Positions 16,543-25,501 of a DNA stretch of 36,419 nt are shown here, one piece after another. A program made the position numbers and the translations under genes. Positions within the stretch are counted from its first letter, which is position 1, and each line of letters opens with the position of its first letter. The notes beneath the pieces are model-generated. The model did not search any database. It saw nothing but the letters and a program-made list of their open reading frames with translations, and was not told the DNA's origin. The DNA is from Ignavibacteria bacterium UBA2333 (GTDB lineage: Bacteria > Bacteroidota > Ignavibacteria > Kapaibacteriales > Kapaibacteriaceae), in contig DDUR01000020.1 of assembly GCA_002344895.1 (NCBI GenBank), positions 2,070 to 38,488 of the forward strand, written 5' to 3'.

Positions 16543-18840
16543 ATGTCGACAAACTCATCACAACTTCGCACGATAGACCTAAACATTGACGGAATGACGT
16601 GCGCCTCGTGTGCGGTGAACGTCGAAAAGGCACTCACGTCATTACACGGCGTCGCGTCGGTTGCCGTAAATCCTCTGACGGATTCTGCTCGCGTAGAGGT
16701 GGACGATACCGTTGACGTTCAATCGATCGTCCGTGCCGTTGGAAGTGTTGGTTACACAGCAACTCCGTCTGTCTCGCCAACAACTTCATTTAGCCAATTG
16801 TCAGCCGGCCCGACATCTCATACCGATGGGCAGCCAGACCGCCGAGAACTGGCAGAGCGTGACCTGCGGCGTCGATTCTGGATCACACTTCCGTTTGCCT
16901 CCGCCGTCATGATTCTCGGCATGGTCATGTTCTTCCCACATACCATGCATACCATCGGTGAGTCTCGTCTGAATTGGATTCAGCTACTACTCACGATTCC
17001 AGTCTTGTGGTTCGGCGGTCGCGAATACTTCATCGGTGCGTGGAATGCCACTCGAAATCGTTTGGCTACGATGGATACTCTCGTTGCCGTCGGCACTGGA
17101 GCTGCCTTCGTCTACAGTGCCGTCGTTACCATCGCTCCGGAACTCTTCTCGAAGGCTGATTCAGGGGCACACGTGTATTACGACACAACGGTAACGATTA
17201 TAACCCTCATTACACTCGGTAAGGTACTCGAGATGAGGGCAAAACGTAAGACATCCGCTGCGATGGAGCGCTTGTTGTCGTTACGACCAACGACGGCACG
17301 CATCATTCGCGACGGTCAAGAAGTTGACGTTGACATTAGCTCACTCCAAGTCGGCGATACGCTCATTATTCGTCCAGGCGAACGCATACCAACAGACGCT
17401 ATCATCCTACGAGGAGAGTCGAAGATTGACGAGTCGATGATCACAGGTGAAAGTGTTGCCGTTCCCAAAACCAAGAACGATCACATTATCGGCGGTACGG
17501 TAAATGGCACCGGATCGTTAACGGCCCTCGTCGATAAAATCGGTGAAGACACTGCACTCGCCAACATCGTTCGTCTGGTAGAACGCGCACAAGGCAGCAG
17601 AGCACCTATTCAAAAACTTGCTGACAAAATCAGCGGCTGGTTTGTACCGGCCGTGCTGATAATTGCCGTTGCAACGTTTGTAACGTGGTTTGATGTACTC
17701 CCGGCCGACGTACGCCTCACAGCAGCTCTTATCCACACCGTCGCCGTTCTCATAATCGCATGTCCGTGTGCACTTGGCCTCGCTACACCGACAGCCATCA
17801 TGGTAGGAACAGGGAAGGGGGCGGAAAGGGGCCTGCTGATCCGGAATGCAGAGGCACTCGAAACCGCACATCGTGTTACGGCAGTTGTTGTCGATAAAAC
17901 CGGTACCATCACGCATGGGCGACCCGACGTAACGGACATCATCTTCAGGGATGGTATCGACGTTGGTGAAGCTCTCGAGGCACTACTTTCAATTGAAGCT
18001 CGCAGTGAACATCCACTAGCCGAAGCAATTGTTCGATTCGCACGAGAGCATGGAGCTCAAAGTGATGATGTTCACAATGTTGAGATTCTTGCTGGGAAAG
18101 GTATTACTGCCACGTATGCTACCTCGCGTTGGGCCGTTGGCAGTTTCCCATTGCTGAATCATCTCAATGTCGTTGTGAATTCAGAACTCGCCGCTACAGC
18201 AGATGCATGGTCTCGTCACGGACGTACGATTGTGGCCATTGTTCGGAATGACGAACATATTGGAATGTTGGGAATCGCAGATTCCGTGCGTCCTTCGTCG
18301 GCACAGGCCGTCAAAACGTTTGCTGAGCTCGGCATTCATGTTGTAATGCTCACGGGTGACCGGCGAGAAACAGCTGAAGCAATAGCTCAACAGGTAGGCA
18401 TTTCGGACGTTCGAGCTGAGGTGCTTCCGGATGAGAAGGCTGCCGTCATCGAGTCCCTCCAGCGACGCGGTTACGTTGTTGCCATGGTTGGTGACGGTAT
18501 CAATGACGCACCAGCACTTGCCACGGCCGATGTTGGAATCGCAATCGGTTCAGGAACAGACGTGGCAATGGAAGCTGCTGACATCACCCTGATGAATAGT
18601 GATGTACGGAACGTCGGACATGCAATTGCGCTGTCACGAGCTACGATGCGTTCCATACGTCAGAACCTCTTCTTCGCCTTTGTCTACAACGTCCTTGGAA
18701 TTCCCATCGCTGCAGGTCTGCTCATTCCCTTCTTCGGAATTGCTCTCGATCCCGCCATCGCGGCAGGTGCTATGGGCTTGAGCTCTGTCAGTGTGCTCGC
18801 TAATGCGTTACGACTTCGTTCCTTCACCTTTTCGGACTGA
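16543..18840 (+). CDS. copA: Cu+-exporting P1B-type ATPase (copy 2, copper-module pump)
   Basis: 765 aa. Single N-terminal HMA domain with GMTCASC (Cys20, Cys23). The Cys407-Pro-Cys409 transport motif, phosphorylation motif DKTGT (Asp451) and hinge GDGIND (from Gly650) are all intact. The C-terminal helices carry YN and MGLSS, the Cu+ signature. A CGGAG-like ribosome-binding site lies 8-12 nt upstream. Function: ATP-driven removal of Cu+ (and Ag+) from the cytosol into the periplasm. Position directly after a copper-type HMA-AraC regulator and before a cupredoxin and a His/Met-rich barrel makes this the stress-induced pump. It differs throughout its sequence from the copy at 9020-11290, so this is not a recent duplication. 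Confidence 0.95.
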   Translation: MSTNSSQLRTIDLNIDGMTCASCAVNVEKALTSLHGVASVAVNPLTDSARVEVDDTVDVQSIVRAVGSVGYTATPSVSPTTSFSQLSAGPTSHTDGQPDRRELAERDLRRRFWITLPFASAVMILGMVMFFPHTMHTIGESRLNWIQLLLTIPVLWFGGREYFIGAWNATRNRLATMDTLVAVGTGAAFVYSAVVTIAPELFSKADSGAHVYYDTTVTIITLITLGKVLEMRAKRKTSAAMERLLSLRPTTARIIRDGQEVDVDISSLQVGDTLIIRPGERIPTDAIILRGESKIDESMITGESVAVPKTKNDHIIGGTVNGTGSLTALVDKIGEDTALANIVRLVERAQGSRAPIQKLADKISGWFVPAVLIIAVATFVTWFDVLPADVRLTAALIHTVAVLIIACPCALGLATPTAIMVGTGKGAERGLLIRNAEALETAHRVTAVVVDKTGTITHGRPDVTDIIFRDGIDVGEALEALLSIEARSEHPLAEAIVRFAREHGAQSDDVHNVEILAGKGITATYATSRWAVGSFPLLNHLNVVVNSELAATADAWSRHGRTIVAIVRNDEHIGMLGIADSVRPSSAQAVKTFAELGIHVVMLTGDRRETAEAIAQQVGISDVRAEVLPDEKAAVIESLQRRGYVVAMVGDGINDAPALATADVGIAIGSGTDVAMEAADITLMNSDVRNVGHAIALSRATMRSIRQNLFFAFVYNVLGIPIAAGLLIPFFGIALDPAIAAGAMGLSSVSVLANALRLRSFTFSD

Positions 18841-18845
18841 CTACA

Positions 18846-19223
18846 ATGGACCTCTCCCAAATTCTCGTCACCACAGCCGGCGTTGCAACGATAACCGGCA
18901 TCTCACTCTTCTTCTTCACTCCCCGAAAGGCCGAAGCAATGTCTGCTTCCATCGTCGATGGTGTTCAACACCAAACGATTGTTGTAAAAGGCGGTTACTC
19001 ACCGAATACCATTCACGTAAAAGCCGGTGTCCCCGTTCACATCGATTTTGACCGTCGTGAAGCCTCCGCTTGTAGCGATGAAGTTGTGATGCCAGACTTT
19101 GGCATTCACAAAGACCTTGAAGCATTTGCCACAACATCCGTGATGTTCACACCAAAGGAAAAGGGAACGTTTACCTACACCTGTGGCATGCGCATGTTAC
19201 GCGGCACAATCGTCGTCGACTGA
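18846..19223 (+). CDS. Membrane-anchored cupredoxin-like copper-binding protein
   Basis: 125 aa, beginning 5 nt after the copA stop. An N-terminal hydrophobic segment (about 5-25) anchors or exports it, and the rest is a beta-sandwich cupredoxin fold. Probable copper ligands are Cys76 (ASACSDEVVMPDFG), His88 (FGIH) and the C-terminal Cys113-Gly-Met115-Arg-Met117. This is the variant with Cys in two loops rather than the classical plastocyanin H/C/H/M set. Inferred role: accepts copper delivered to the periplasm by CopA, as buffer or chaperone. Its place between the pump and the probable outer-membrane protein supports a relay. Confidence 0.85.
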   Translation: MDLSQILVTTAGVATITGISLFFFTPRKAEAMSASIVDGVQHQTIVVKGGYSPNTIHVKAGVPVHIDFDRREASACSDEVVMPDFGIHKDLEAFATTSVMFTPKEKGTFTYTCGMRMLRGTIVVD

Positions 19224-19230
19224 GGCCACA

Positions 19231-20592
19231 ATGCGAACACTCCTGCTTCTCCCTCTCCTGATCGGATTCGCGACGGTTGTGACGGCGCAACATCACGACC
19301 ATCATCGCGATCACGAACCAACGTCGGTGGATTCATCACGTCCGAGTGCTGTACATCAGCACTCGGACACCGCCGACGTTTCGATGATGATGCCTCATGC
19401 CTACTCGCTTTCTTTACCAATGACGCGTAATGGATCGGGTACATCCTGGCAGCCAGATGCTTCACCAATGTATGCTGTTATGAGTCATGACGTTGGATCG
19501 GGCTGGCAGCTAATGCTACATGGTTCCATCTTTCTGCGCTCTACGTGGCAGAACATTGGCAAGCAGGACAAACGAGGTGGTAATGCTGTTGATGCTCCGA
19601 ACTGGATCATGGCGATGGCACAACGTAAACTTGGCGATAATGATCTACTCTCCGTCCAGGCCATGATGAGTCTCGACCGTCCTGTTATGGGAGGTGATGG
19701 TTATCCACTGCTCTTTCAAACCGGAGAAACATGGAATGGAAGATCACTCGTTGATCGCCAACATCCTCACGATCTATTCGCCGCTCTTGCCGTGGCTTAC
19801 ACACGTCGTATGTCGGACGACATCGACATTACTGCCTACGTGGGATATCCTGGAGAACCTGCCATCGGTCCTACTGCCTTTATGCACCGTCCATCAAGTG
19901 TTTCGAATCCCGATGCTCCACTCAGTCATCACTGGCTTGATGCTACACACATTGTGTTTGGAGTTGGTACACTCGGATTTCGCTGGTCAACGTTGAAGGT
20001 CGAAGGCTCGGTGTTTACTGGCAAGGAACCTGATGAACACCGCTACGATTTTGACAAGCCACTGTTTGACTCGTATTCCTGGCGTGTATCATGGGCACCG
20101 TCACGGCACATCGTCGCGCAGGTTTCACAAGGATATCTTACGGCACCGGAAGCATTGTCAACAACCGACGTACGGCGAACCACGGCTTCCGTACAGTTTG
20201 CTGCAGGATCACAATCTGCCTGGTGGTCAGGTATTGTCGCTCTCGGTCACAACGATGCTGGACATGGTCATGAAGAGTATGCAGTACTCGCCGAAGCTTC
20301 CGTTGATATCGACGGCACAATCCCGTACGCACGTGCCGAAATGGTCCAAAAATCACGAGAAGAACTTGGATTCAACGAATCTGGCGCACACGGAATGATT
20401 GAGGACATCTATGCTGTCACACTTGGAGCTAGTCAGCGGCTTGTGACGGTTGCCAACATTGATGTTGCCATAGGTGGACAGATCACCATGAACGTCATTG
20501 GTGATTCGCTGGCAACATTCTACGGCGGGACAACTCCACTTTCGGGACAAGTCTACCTGCGATTCAACCCAAAACTCTTCGGGATGTTCTGA
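19231..20592 (+). CDS. His/Met-rich probable outer-membrane beta-barrel of the copper cluster
   Basis: 453 aa. The ATG at 19231 follows a GAGG site and the cupredoxin stop 7 nt earlier, and gives a clear signal peptide cut near VVTA. An in-frame ATG at 19183 lies inside the cupredoxin gene. The mature N terminus would begin QHHDHHRDH, then HQH and MMMPH, a likely copper-binding tail. The remainder alternates amphipathic strands and ends in Phe (KLFGMF), typical of outer-membrane barrels. The motif DRQHPHDLFAALA matches an unnamed family I associate with copper loci, but I cannot name it. Inferred role: copper binding or passage at the outer membrane. The gene converges on nadC with only 5 nt between stops. 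Confidence 0.7.
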   Translation: MRTLLLLPLLIGFATVVTAQHHDHHRDHEPTSVDSSRPSAVHQHSDTADVSMMMPHAYSLSLPMTRNGSGTSWQPDASPMYAVMSHDVGSGWQLMLHGSIFLRSTWQNIGKQDKRGGNAVDAPNWIMAMAQRKLGDNDLLSVQAMMSLDRPVMGGDGYPLLFQTGETWNGRSLVDRQHPHDLFAALAVAYTRRMSDDIDITAYVGYPGEPAIGPTAFMHRPSSVSNPDAPLSHHWLDATHIVFGVGTLGFRWSTLKVEGSVFTGKEPDEHRYDFDKPLFDSYSWRVSWAPSRHIVAQVSQGYLTAPEALSTTDVRRTTASVQFAAGSQSAWWSGIVALGHNDAGHGHEEYAVLAEASVDIDGTIPYARAEMVQKSREELGFNESGAHGMIEDIYAVTLGASQRLVTVANIDVAIGGQITMNVIGDSLATFYGGTTPLSGQVYLRFNPKLFGMF

Positions 20593-20597
20593 TGCCG

Positions 20598-21467
20598 TCA
20601 GCCCTGTTTTGGCACGAAGAGTTTCATCGAGATATCAAGCGCAACGGCGCTGTGCGTGATGGCTCCCACACTAATGAAGTTGACACCAGTTTCGGCATAG
20701 TCACGAATGTTATCAAACGTGATACCGCCACTGGCTTCGGTCTCCAACCGACCGTCGACCATCATTACGCCCTCACGCACAGCGGCAGGCGTGAAGTTGT
20801 CGAACATCACGCGATGTACACCCCTACAGGCGAGAATCTCCATGACATCGTCGAGATTCCTCGCTTCAACTTCAACCCGCATGGATGGTTTCGACGATAG
20901 TTCTCCAACAACTGCCGAAACTGCTTCCGTGATTCCGCCACACGCCGTAATGTGATTGTCCTTAATCATCACCATGTCAAACAGTCCAACACGATGATTT
21001 CGGGCACCACCAATTGATGTTGCATACTTATCGAGCCTACGCCAGGCAGGGATTGTCTTCCGCGTGTCAAGTATAGTTGCACCTGTACCGGCAATTCGAT
21101 CAACGTAGGTACGCGTCTTTGTGGCAACGCCACTCAGGCGTTGAATGACATTCAGCGCAGTACGCTCAGCACCTAACAAGGCATGAGCAGGACCTTCAAC
21201 CGTTGCAATAACCGTATTCGCGCCGACACGAGCTCCTTCCTCAACCTTCAGGACAATGTCGACATCGGCCGAGAATTCACGGAATACTAAGGGCAACAAT
21301 GGCAGTCCACAGATAACTCCATCTTCCTTCATGAGAAAACGAGCTGCCGCCGTTGCATCACGTGGCACCGTGAGCTCCGTCGTAATATCACCTGATCCCA
21401 GATCCTCCTGAATGGCAATCTGAATCAGTCGAAGAATAGAAGCGTCGTGAAGAAGGCTGAGGCTCAT
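20598..21467 (-). CDS. nadC: Nicotinate-nucleotide pyrophosphorylase (quinolinate phosphoribosyltransferase)
   Basis: 289 aa, normal length. Signatures: EDLGSGDITTE near the N terminus, ALLGAERTALNVIQRLSGVAT, the substrate-binding LDTRKTIPAWRRLDKYA, GGARNHRVGLFDMVMIKDNH, and the C-terminal VEVEARNLDD...MFDNF and EASGGI barrel elements. It converts quinolinate and PRPP to nicotinate mononucleotide, the last step of the de novo pyridine ring branch feeding NAD. Its start overlaps the ade stop by 4 nt (ATGA), so translation is coupled. nadA and nadB are not in view. Confidence 0.96.
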   Translation of the reverse strand: MSLSLLHDASILRLIQIAIQEDLGSGDITTELTVPRDATAAARFLMKEDGVICGLPLLPLVFREFSADVDIVLKVEEGARVGANTVIATVEGPAHALLGAERTALNVIQRLSGVATKTRTYVDRIAGTGATILDTRKTIPAWRRLDKYATSIGGARNHRVGLFDMVMIKDNHITACGGITEAVSAVVGELSSKPSMRVEVEARNLDDVMEILACRGVHRVMFDNFTPAAVREGVMMVDGRLETEASGGITFDNIRDYAETGVNFISVGAITHSAVALDISMKLFVPKQG

Positions 21468-23137
21468 GCGGGATTCTCGGAGTCGTCGGGCTGAACAAAA
21501 ACGTCTGCGAATCTAAAGGTCGCCCCATCAAAGAGCCCCTTATCACTCAATTTTAACTGCGGAATGACGAGTAGTGCCATAAACGAAAGTGTCATAAAGG
21601 GGGCGCGTAAGGGGCTGCCAAGGCCCTTGGCCTTGGCGTCTAACCGTGCGTATTCAGCAGCAACGGAATAACCATCTCCTGCGCTCATGAGGCCTGCAAC
21701 GGGTAAAGGTAGGACGTCCGTCTCGCCATTGTGAGAAATCGAAACTCCACCTCGCTGGCGGATAACAGCATTTACAGCAGCAACAATATCGGCGTCGGTT
21801 GTTCCAACGGCCACGACGTTGTGTGAGTCATGCGCAACCGACGACGCAATAGCTCCTGACGTTAGACCAAAGCCCTTGATATACGCAACTGCTGGCTGCG
21901 CCGTTGAGTATCGATTAACAACAACGATCTTGTGAATGTCGTCGGTTAGGTTGTCTACTATCTCTTCTGACGTTACAAGCTGACCATCGTGTGCCACGAT
22001 CACACGTATTCGACTGACTCCATCGTTCCCGGTTGCCCTTGCGTCACTCGATGTTGGCAACGTAACTGCGATCGCAGTTTCGTCTATCTCCTGACAATCA
22101 AAATTGTTAATGATTGCCGTCTCGGTACGATCAATGTTTGTAACACCGTTCTTTGCGACAAGTTGGCCACGGATCCAGGTTTCCTGGACGTTTACATCCT
22201 GGAGATTGTCAACGATAATGAAGTCTGCTGACTCTCCACGACGAAGTGTTCCAATGCCAAGTCGATAATGATCAACAGGATGAATACAGGCCGCATTGAG
22301 CACATCAAACACGTCATAACCCAATGCAATCGAACGTCGGACAAGAAGGTTTATATGACCCACGACAAGTGAATCTGGATGCATATCGTCGCTACAGAAC
22401 ATTACATGTTGCGGATATGTTCTTAAGAGCGGATGTAGCGCGTCATAATTCCGCGCAGCGGAACCTTCACGAATGAGGATTTTCATACCAACGGCGACTT
22501 TGTCGAGTGCTTCATCGAGAGTGAAACATTCGTGGTCGGTACTAATTCCGCGTTCTGCATATCTGCGGGCATCATCTCCACGAAGTCCCGGTGCATGTCC
22601 ATCCACAGGACGTCCTGCAGCCTGTGCAGCTGCAATCTTTGCAAGGACGGTGCTGTCACCGGCCAACGTACCAGGCCAATTCATCATTTCCGAGAGATAT
22701 TTAACACGATCATCCTTAAAGAGCTCAATAATGTCGTCGACCGTTACCTCCGCGCCAGCTGTTTCGAAGATGGTTGCAGGCACACAGGACGGAGCCCCGA
22801 AGGCAAAATGGAATGGGACCTTCTCACCGTTGTCAATCATGTATCGCACGCCCTGCAAACCGAGCACGTTCGCAATTTCATGGGGATCGCTCACGGTACC
22901 CACTGTGCCGTGGACAACGGCGAGTCGGGCAAACTCGGACGGGACAATCATAGACGACTCAACGTGTACGTGCGCGTCAACAAAGCCCGGCAGAATGACG
23001 AGATTCGAATCGACATCTTCTTCTACGATGTCGATAATACGTCCCTGACTAATGGTGATCGTTCCTGAGAACATCCGTCGCGAACGAACGTCGACAATAC
23101 GACCGCTGCGCTGTATGGTGTCGTGGTGTATACTCAT
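21464..23137 (-). CDS. ade: Adenine deaminase
   Basis: 557 aa. Amidohydrolase fold with metal motif DAHVHVESS, then VSDPHEIANVLG, the HAPGLRG and STDHECFTLDEA metal-site segments, MFCSDDMHPD, and the C-terminal KGFGL...SVAHDSHNVVAVG domain that distinguishes adenine deaminase from other amidohydrolases. It converts adenine to hypoxanthine and ammonia in purine salvage. First gene of an ade-nadC operon. A 116-nt upstream gap carries a repeated 10-mer (see 23165-23208), and a TAGTTTG-like sequence ends 5 nt before the ATG. Confidence 0.95.
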   Translation of the reverse strand: MSIHHDTIQRSGRIVDVRSRRMFSGTITISQGRIIDIVEEDVDSNLVILPGFVDAHVHVESSMIVPSEFARLAVVHGTVGTVSDPHEIANVLGLQGVRYMIDNGEKVPFHFAFGAPSCVPATIFETAGAEVTVDDIIELFKDDRVKYLSEMMNWPGTLAGDSTVLAKIAAAQAAGRPVDGHAPGLRGDDARRYAERGISTDHECFTLDEALDKVAVGMKILIREGSAARNYDALHPLLRTYPQHVMFCSDDMHPDSLVVGHINLLVRRSIALGYDVFDVLNAACIHPVDHYRLGIGTLRRGESADFIIVDNLQDVNVQETWIRGQLVAKNGVTNIDRTETAIINNFDCQEIDETAIAVTLPTSSDARATGNDGVSRIRVIVAHDGQLVTSEEIVDNLTDDIHKIVVVNRYSTAQPAVAYIKGFGLTSGAIASSVAHDSHNVVAVGTTDADIVAAVNAVIRQRGGVSISHNGETDVLPLPVAGLMSAGDGYSVAAEYARLDAKAKGLGSPLRAPFMTLSFMALLVIPQLKLSDKGLFDGATFRFADVFVQPDDSENPA

Positions 23138-23164
23138 TGTTACAAACTACGTATGTCCGGCAGG

Positions 23165-23208
23165 CCAATTGATATCAAACGATATCGGCTGTCGGCACCC
23201 AATTGATA
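23165..23208. promoter_or_regulatory. Repeated 10-mer CCAATTGATA upstream of ade-nadC (candidate operator)
   Basis: CCAATTGATA occurs at 23165-23174 and again at 23199-23208, exact copies 34 bp apart, about three helical turns. Between them lies GATATC-aaac-GATATC (23171-23186). The cluster is 28-72 nt upstream of the ade ATG, a fitting place for operator sites. No known regulator is assigned. Confidence 0.4.
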
Positions 23209-23253
23209 CAGCCACGTCAGAGGAAGCAGTGCATCACTGCATTAAACGATCAA

Positions 23254-24120
23254 TCACTTCCGTGTTGCGTCAGCAGACCACAGGAGTTTTTCGCGTAACA
23301 GATCGTAGTACGTACTCTCGGCTCGCTTGATGAGCTTGATGAGATGATCACTCTTACGAACAGTAGCACAATCGCCGGGACGTAGGTCCGCAATGATGGT
23401 TCCATCCGCAACAAGATGAGCCTCGGACCCGTCAGCTGGTATTTCAAGCCGAATGTCACTCGTGTCTTGCACGATAAGAGGTCGTAATGTGAGTGTATGC
23501 GGTGAGACCGGTGTCAAACAAAGTGCAGGTGCAGATGGTGTAATGATTGGTCCGCCTGCAGCCAACGAATAGGCCGTTGATCCTGTCGGTGTTGCCACGA
23601 TGATTCCGTCTGCGCGATAGTCAGCGACGTGATGTTCGCTCACGAAGGCTCGCACAGTAATCATCTTGCTTTGTGATGACTTTTCAATAAGGATTTCATT
23701 CAGAGCGTAATACGTTTTACCAGAGATGGTGGTCTCAAGGGTCGTTCTATCAACAATTCTATAGTTACCTTTGAGAATATCCATGAGGGCGTCATCCAAT
23801 GCCATCACGGGAAACTCAGCCAGGAATCCCAGCTTACCGACATTTACACCCATAATGGGTATGTCAGATCCAATAAGAAGACGCGCTGCGCCGAGCAGCG
23901 TACCGTCGCCGCCAAACGTAATAACAACGTCAGCAAACTTCTCAAACTCCACGGCTGCGACGGTTTCGCACCGTGCGGCGAGTTCAGGCGGGAAAGCTGC
24001 CGAAAGAATGTCTTCGACATATACCTCAACACGCTCATCAAGAAGCCGTTCCGCAGCATAAACAGCCCAGCGAATAGCGTCAGGACGTGTTGTATATGCA
24101 AAGAGACCGATTCTATTCAT
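23254..24120 (-). CDS. nadK: NAD kinase
   Basis: 288 aa. Carries the NAD kinase signatures: ITFGGDGTLLGAAR, GVNVGKLGFLAEF, the LNEILIEK segment with the catalytic-region NE, and the ribose-site RADGIIVATPTGSTAYSLAAGGP. It phosphorylates NAD to NADP. Its ATG overlaps the preceding stop by one base (TAATG), making it the third gene of pfkA-DUF1844-nadK. Together with nadC nearby this places NAD synthesis and NADP production side by side, although the two operons are separate. Confidence 0.96.
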   Translation of the reverse strand: MNRIGLFAYTTRPDAIRWAVYAAERLLDERVEVYVEDILSAAFPPELAARCETVAAVEFEKFADVVITFGGDGTLLGAARLLIGSDIPIMGVNVGKLGFLAEFPVMALDDALMDILKGNYRIVDRTTLETTISGKTYYALNEILIEKSSQSKMITVRAFVSEHHVADYRADGIIVATPTGSTAYSLAAGGPIITPSAPALCLTPVSPHTLTLRPLIVQDTSDIRLEIPADGSEAHLVADGTIIADLRPGDCATVRKSDHLIKLIKRAESTYYDLLREKLLWSADATRK

Positions 24121-24395
24121 TACGCTGTTTCCGCTGGTGGCGGAATGACCGGATTGTTCATTTCCTCAACATAGTTGAGTTTGAGGGTTGCTATCGTGTT
24201 CTCTAGAAACTTGGCTTCGTCATCAGCGAGATTACCTGACGTCTTTTCCTTCAGAATGTCAAGCAGATCGATCACGTATTTCGCGTGATCAAGATTCTTT
24301 GTAATGGTGTTCGATGCAGGATTTAGCATCTTTCCGAGTGCGACCATACCTTCCAGTTGATATACCTGGATAATGGTCATGAAGTTGATGGTCAT
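24120..24395 (-). CDS. DUF1844 family small protein
   Basis: 91 aa. The start at 24395 is chosen because it makes the familiar ATGA overlap with the pfkA stop; longer reading to 24452 would run deep into pfkA. The sequence matches DUF1844: an N-terminal LEGMVALGKMLNP helix, then AKYVIDLLDILKEKTSGNL and DEAKFLENTIATLKLNYVE. Function is unknown; these are small helical proteins found in many phyla. The tail ends in PPPAETA. Tight coupling to pfkA and nadK suggests constitutive housekeeping expression. Confidence 0.85.
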   Translation of the reverse strand: MTINFMTIIQVYQLEGMVALGKMLNPASNTITKNLDHAKYVIDLLDILKEKTSGNLADDEAKFLENTIATLKLNYVEEMNNPVIPPPAETA

Positions 24396-25351
24396 ACGAG
24401 GATATTGGAAAGTTCGAGAAGATAGGGGGGGACGGCCTTCCGGCTTGTCCACGTCTGTTCCAAAGGAACGTAGGTGATTTCACCATGCTGTTCGCCAACC
24501 ATAACGTCGGTCTTACCTGAAAGGAGAGCATCAACTGCAGCAGCACCAAGACGAGCAGCGAGAACACGATCGCGTACAGTTGGTGATCCACCTCTCTGCA
24601 TGTGTCCAAGAATGGAAACCTTACTGTCGAGACCGTATCGTTCTTTCATGAGGCGGCCAAGTTCCATAGCTCCGCCAAGTTCATCACCTTCACCGACAAT
24701 TACGATCGTCCGTGCGTCACGCCCCTGCGCAAGTATTCGCTGATACAGCAAATCGACGTCTGTCATTGTCTCCGGAACTGCAACGTATTCAGCTCCGCAG
24801 GCCACTCCGACATCCATGGCAATAAAGCCTGCATGTCTACCCATCACTTCCACAAAGAAGAGTCGACCATGGGAGTCAGCCGTGTCACGGATCTTGTCGA
24901 TTGCCTCACGAGCCGTATTAATAGCCGAGTCGTAGCCGATCGTAAAATCCGTACCAGACAGATCATTATCAATCGTACCTGGTGTGCCTACAATACGGAT
25001 TCCATGTTCTTCATGGAGGAAGTGAGCTCCATGGAACGTCCCGTCACCACCGCACGCGATAACGCCGTCAATTCCGTGGGCTCGAAGCTGTGCTACAGCC
25101 TTGTCGCGGCCTTCGCGTTCATGAAATTCTGGACAACGACTAGTCTTCAGGACGGTGCCACCACGATCGAGAATATTAGCTGTCCGAATACGATCAAGAA
25201 CTTCGAACTGACCTGCCAACATACCAGCATAACCGCCGATGATACCGATCACTTCAAGGCCACGTTTGTGGCCGGTTCGTTCTACGGCGCGAATGTGGGC
25301 ATTCATGCCCGGAGCGTCACCTCCGCTGGTGAAGACAGCTAGTCGTTTCAT
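24392..25351 (-). CDS. pfkA: ATP-dependent 6-phosphofructokinase
   Basis: 319 aa from the ATG at 25351 (an upstream in-frame start would precede the promoter box). Motifs: TSGGDAPGMNA, ACGGDGTFHGA, the catalytic PGTIDNDLSGTDFTIGYDSA, EVMGRHAGFIA, and HMQRGGSPTVRDR. GGDGT, not GGDDT, points to ATP rather than pyrophosphate as phosphoryl donor. It commits fructose-6-phosphate to glycolysis. First gene of a minus-strand operon with DUF1844 and nadK. Confidence 0.96.
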   Translation of the reverse strand: MKRLAVFTSGGDAPGMNAHIRAVERTGHKRGLEVIGIIGGYAGMLAGQFEVLDRIRTANILDRGGTVLKTSRCPEFHEREGRDKAVAQLRAHGIDGVIACGGDGTFHGAHFLHEEHGIRIVGTPGTIDNDLSGTDFTIGYDSAINTAREAIDKIRDTADSHGRLFFVEVMGRHAGFIAMDVGVACGAEYVAVPETMTDVDLLYQRILAQGRDARTIVIVGEGDELGGAMELGRLMKERYGLDSKVSILGHMQRGGSPTVRDRVLAARLGAAAVDALLSGKTDVMVGEQHGEITYVPLEQTWTSRKAVPPYLLELSNILV

Positions 25352-25357
25352 GGGACA

Positions 25358-25365
25358 CAAACATA
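25358..25365 (-). promoter_or_regulatory. Start-proximal -7 box (TATGTTTG) of pfkA
   Basis: The minus strand reads TATGTTTG, an exact TAnnTTTG match, ending 6 nt before the ATG at 25351. No ribosome-binding site is present. It supports the 25351 start and a leaderless or nearly leaderless mRNA. A -33 TTTG is not obvious. Confidence 0.5.
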
Positions 25366-25450
25366 GTGAACGCCTATTCATGAACGACTAACATCGCTTC
25401 GTGAATCACAACCCAGAAATGACACATTCGAGAGCAGCCAACCGGGTCAC

Positions 25451-25478
25451 TGTAACGCCAGTGTTACGGAATGTTTAC
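25451..25478 (+). promoter_or_regulatory. Pho-box-like direct repeats upstream of the OprO/P porin gene
   Basis: Three 7-mers TGTAACG (25451), TGTTACG (25462) and TGTTTAC (25472) recur with 11- and 10-bp spacing, the layout of PhoB boxes (7-bp direct repeats with 4-bp spacers), although the base sequence differs from E. coli CTGTCAT. The 12-mer AGTGTTACGGAA (25460-25471) recurs inverted upstream of pstS. The block ends 23 nt before the candidate -7 box at 25502. Confidence 0.45.
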
Positions 25479-25501
25479 TCGCATAGCCACAAGTAGCCCC
25501 C

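Noticed and set aside
9020..18840. Recent duplication of copA by a mobile element
   Set aside because: The two ATPases differ throughout, have different neighbours and show no flanking repeats or transposase.
20592..20900. Plus-strand frame continuing after the copper barrel gene
   Set aside because: It is antisense to nadC, whose motifs are unmistakable.
22473..23068. Two long open frames antisense to ade
   Set aside because: Both overlap a firmly identified gene, show no family resemblance and mutually overlap in different frames.
24602..25342. 246-codon frame antisense to pfkA
   Set aside because: Mirror of a well-conserved gene; composition unlike a protein and no start signal.
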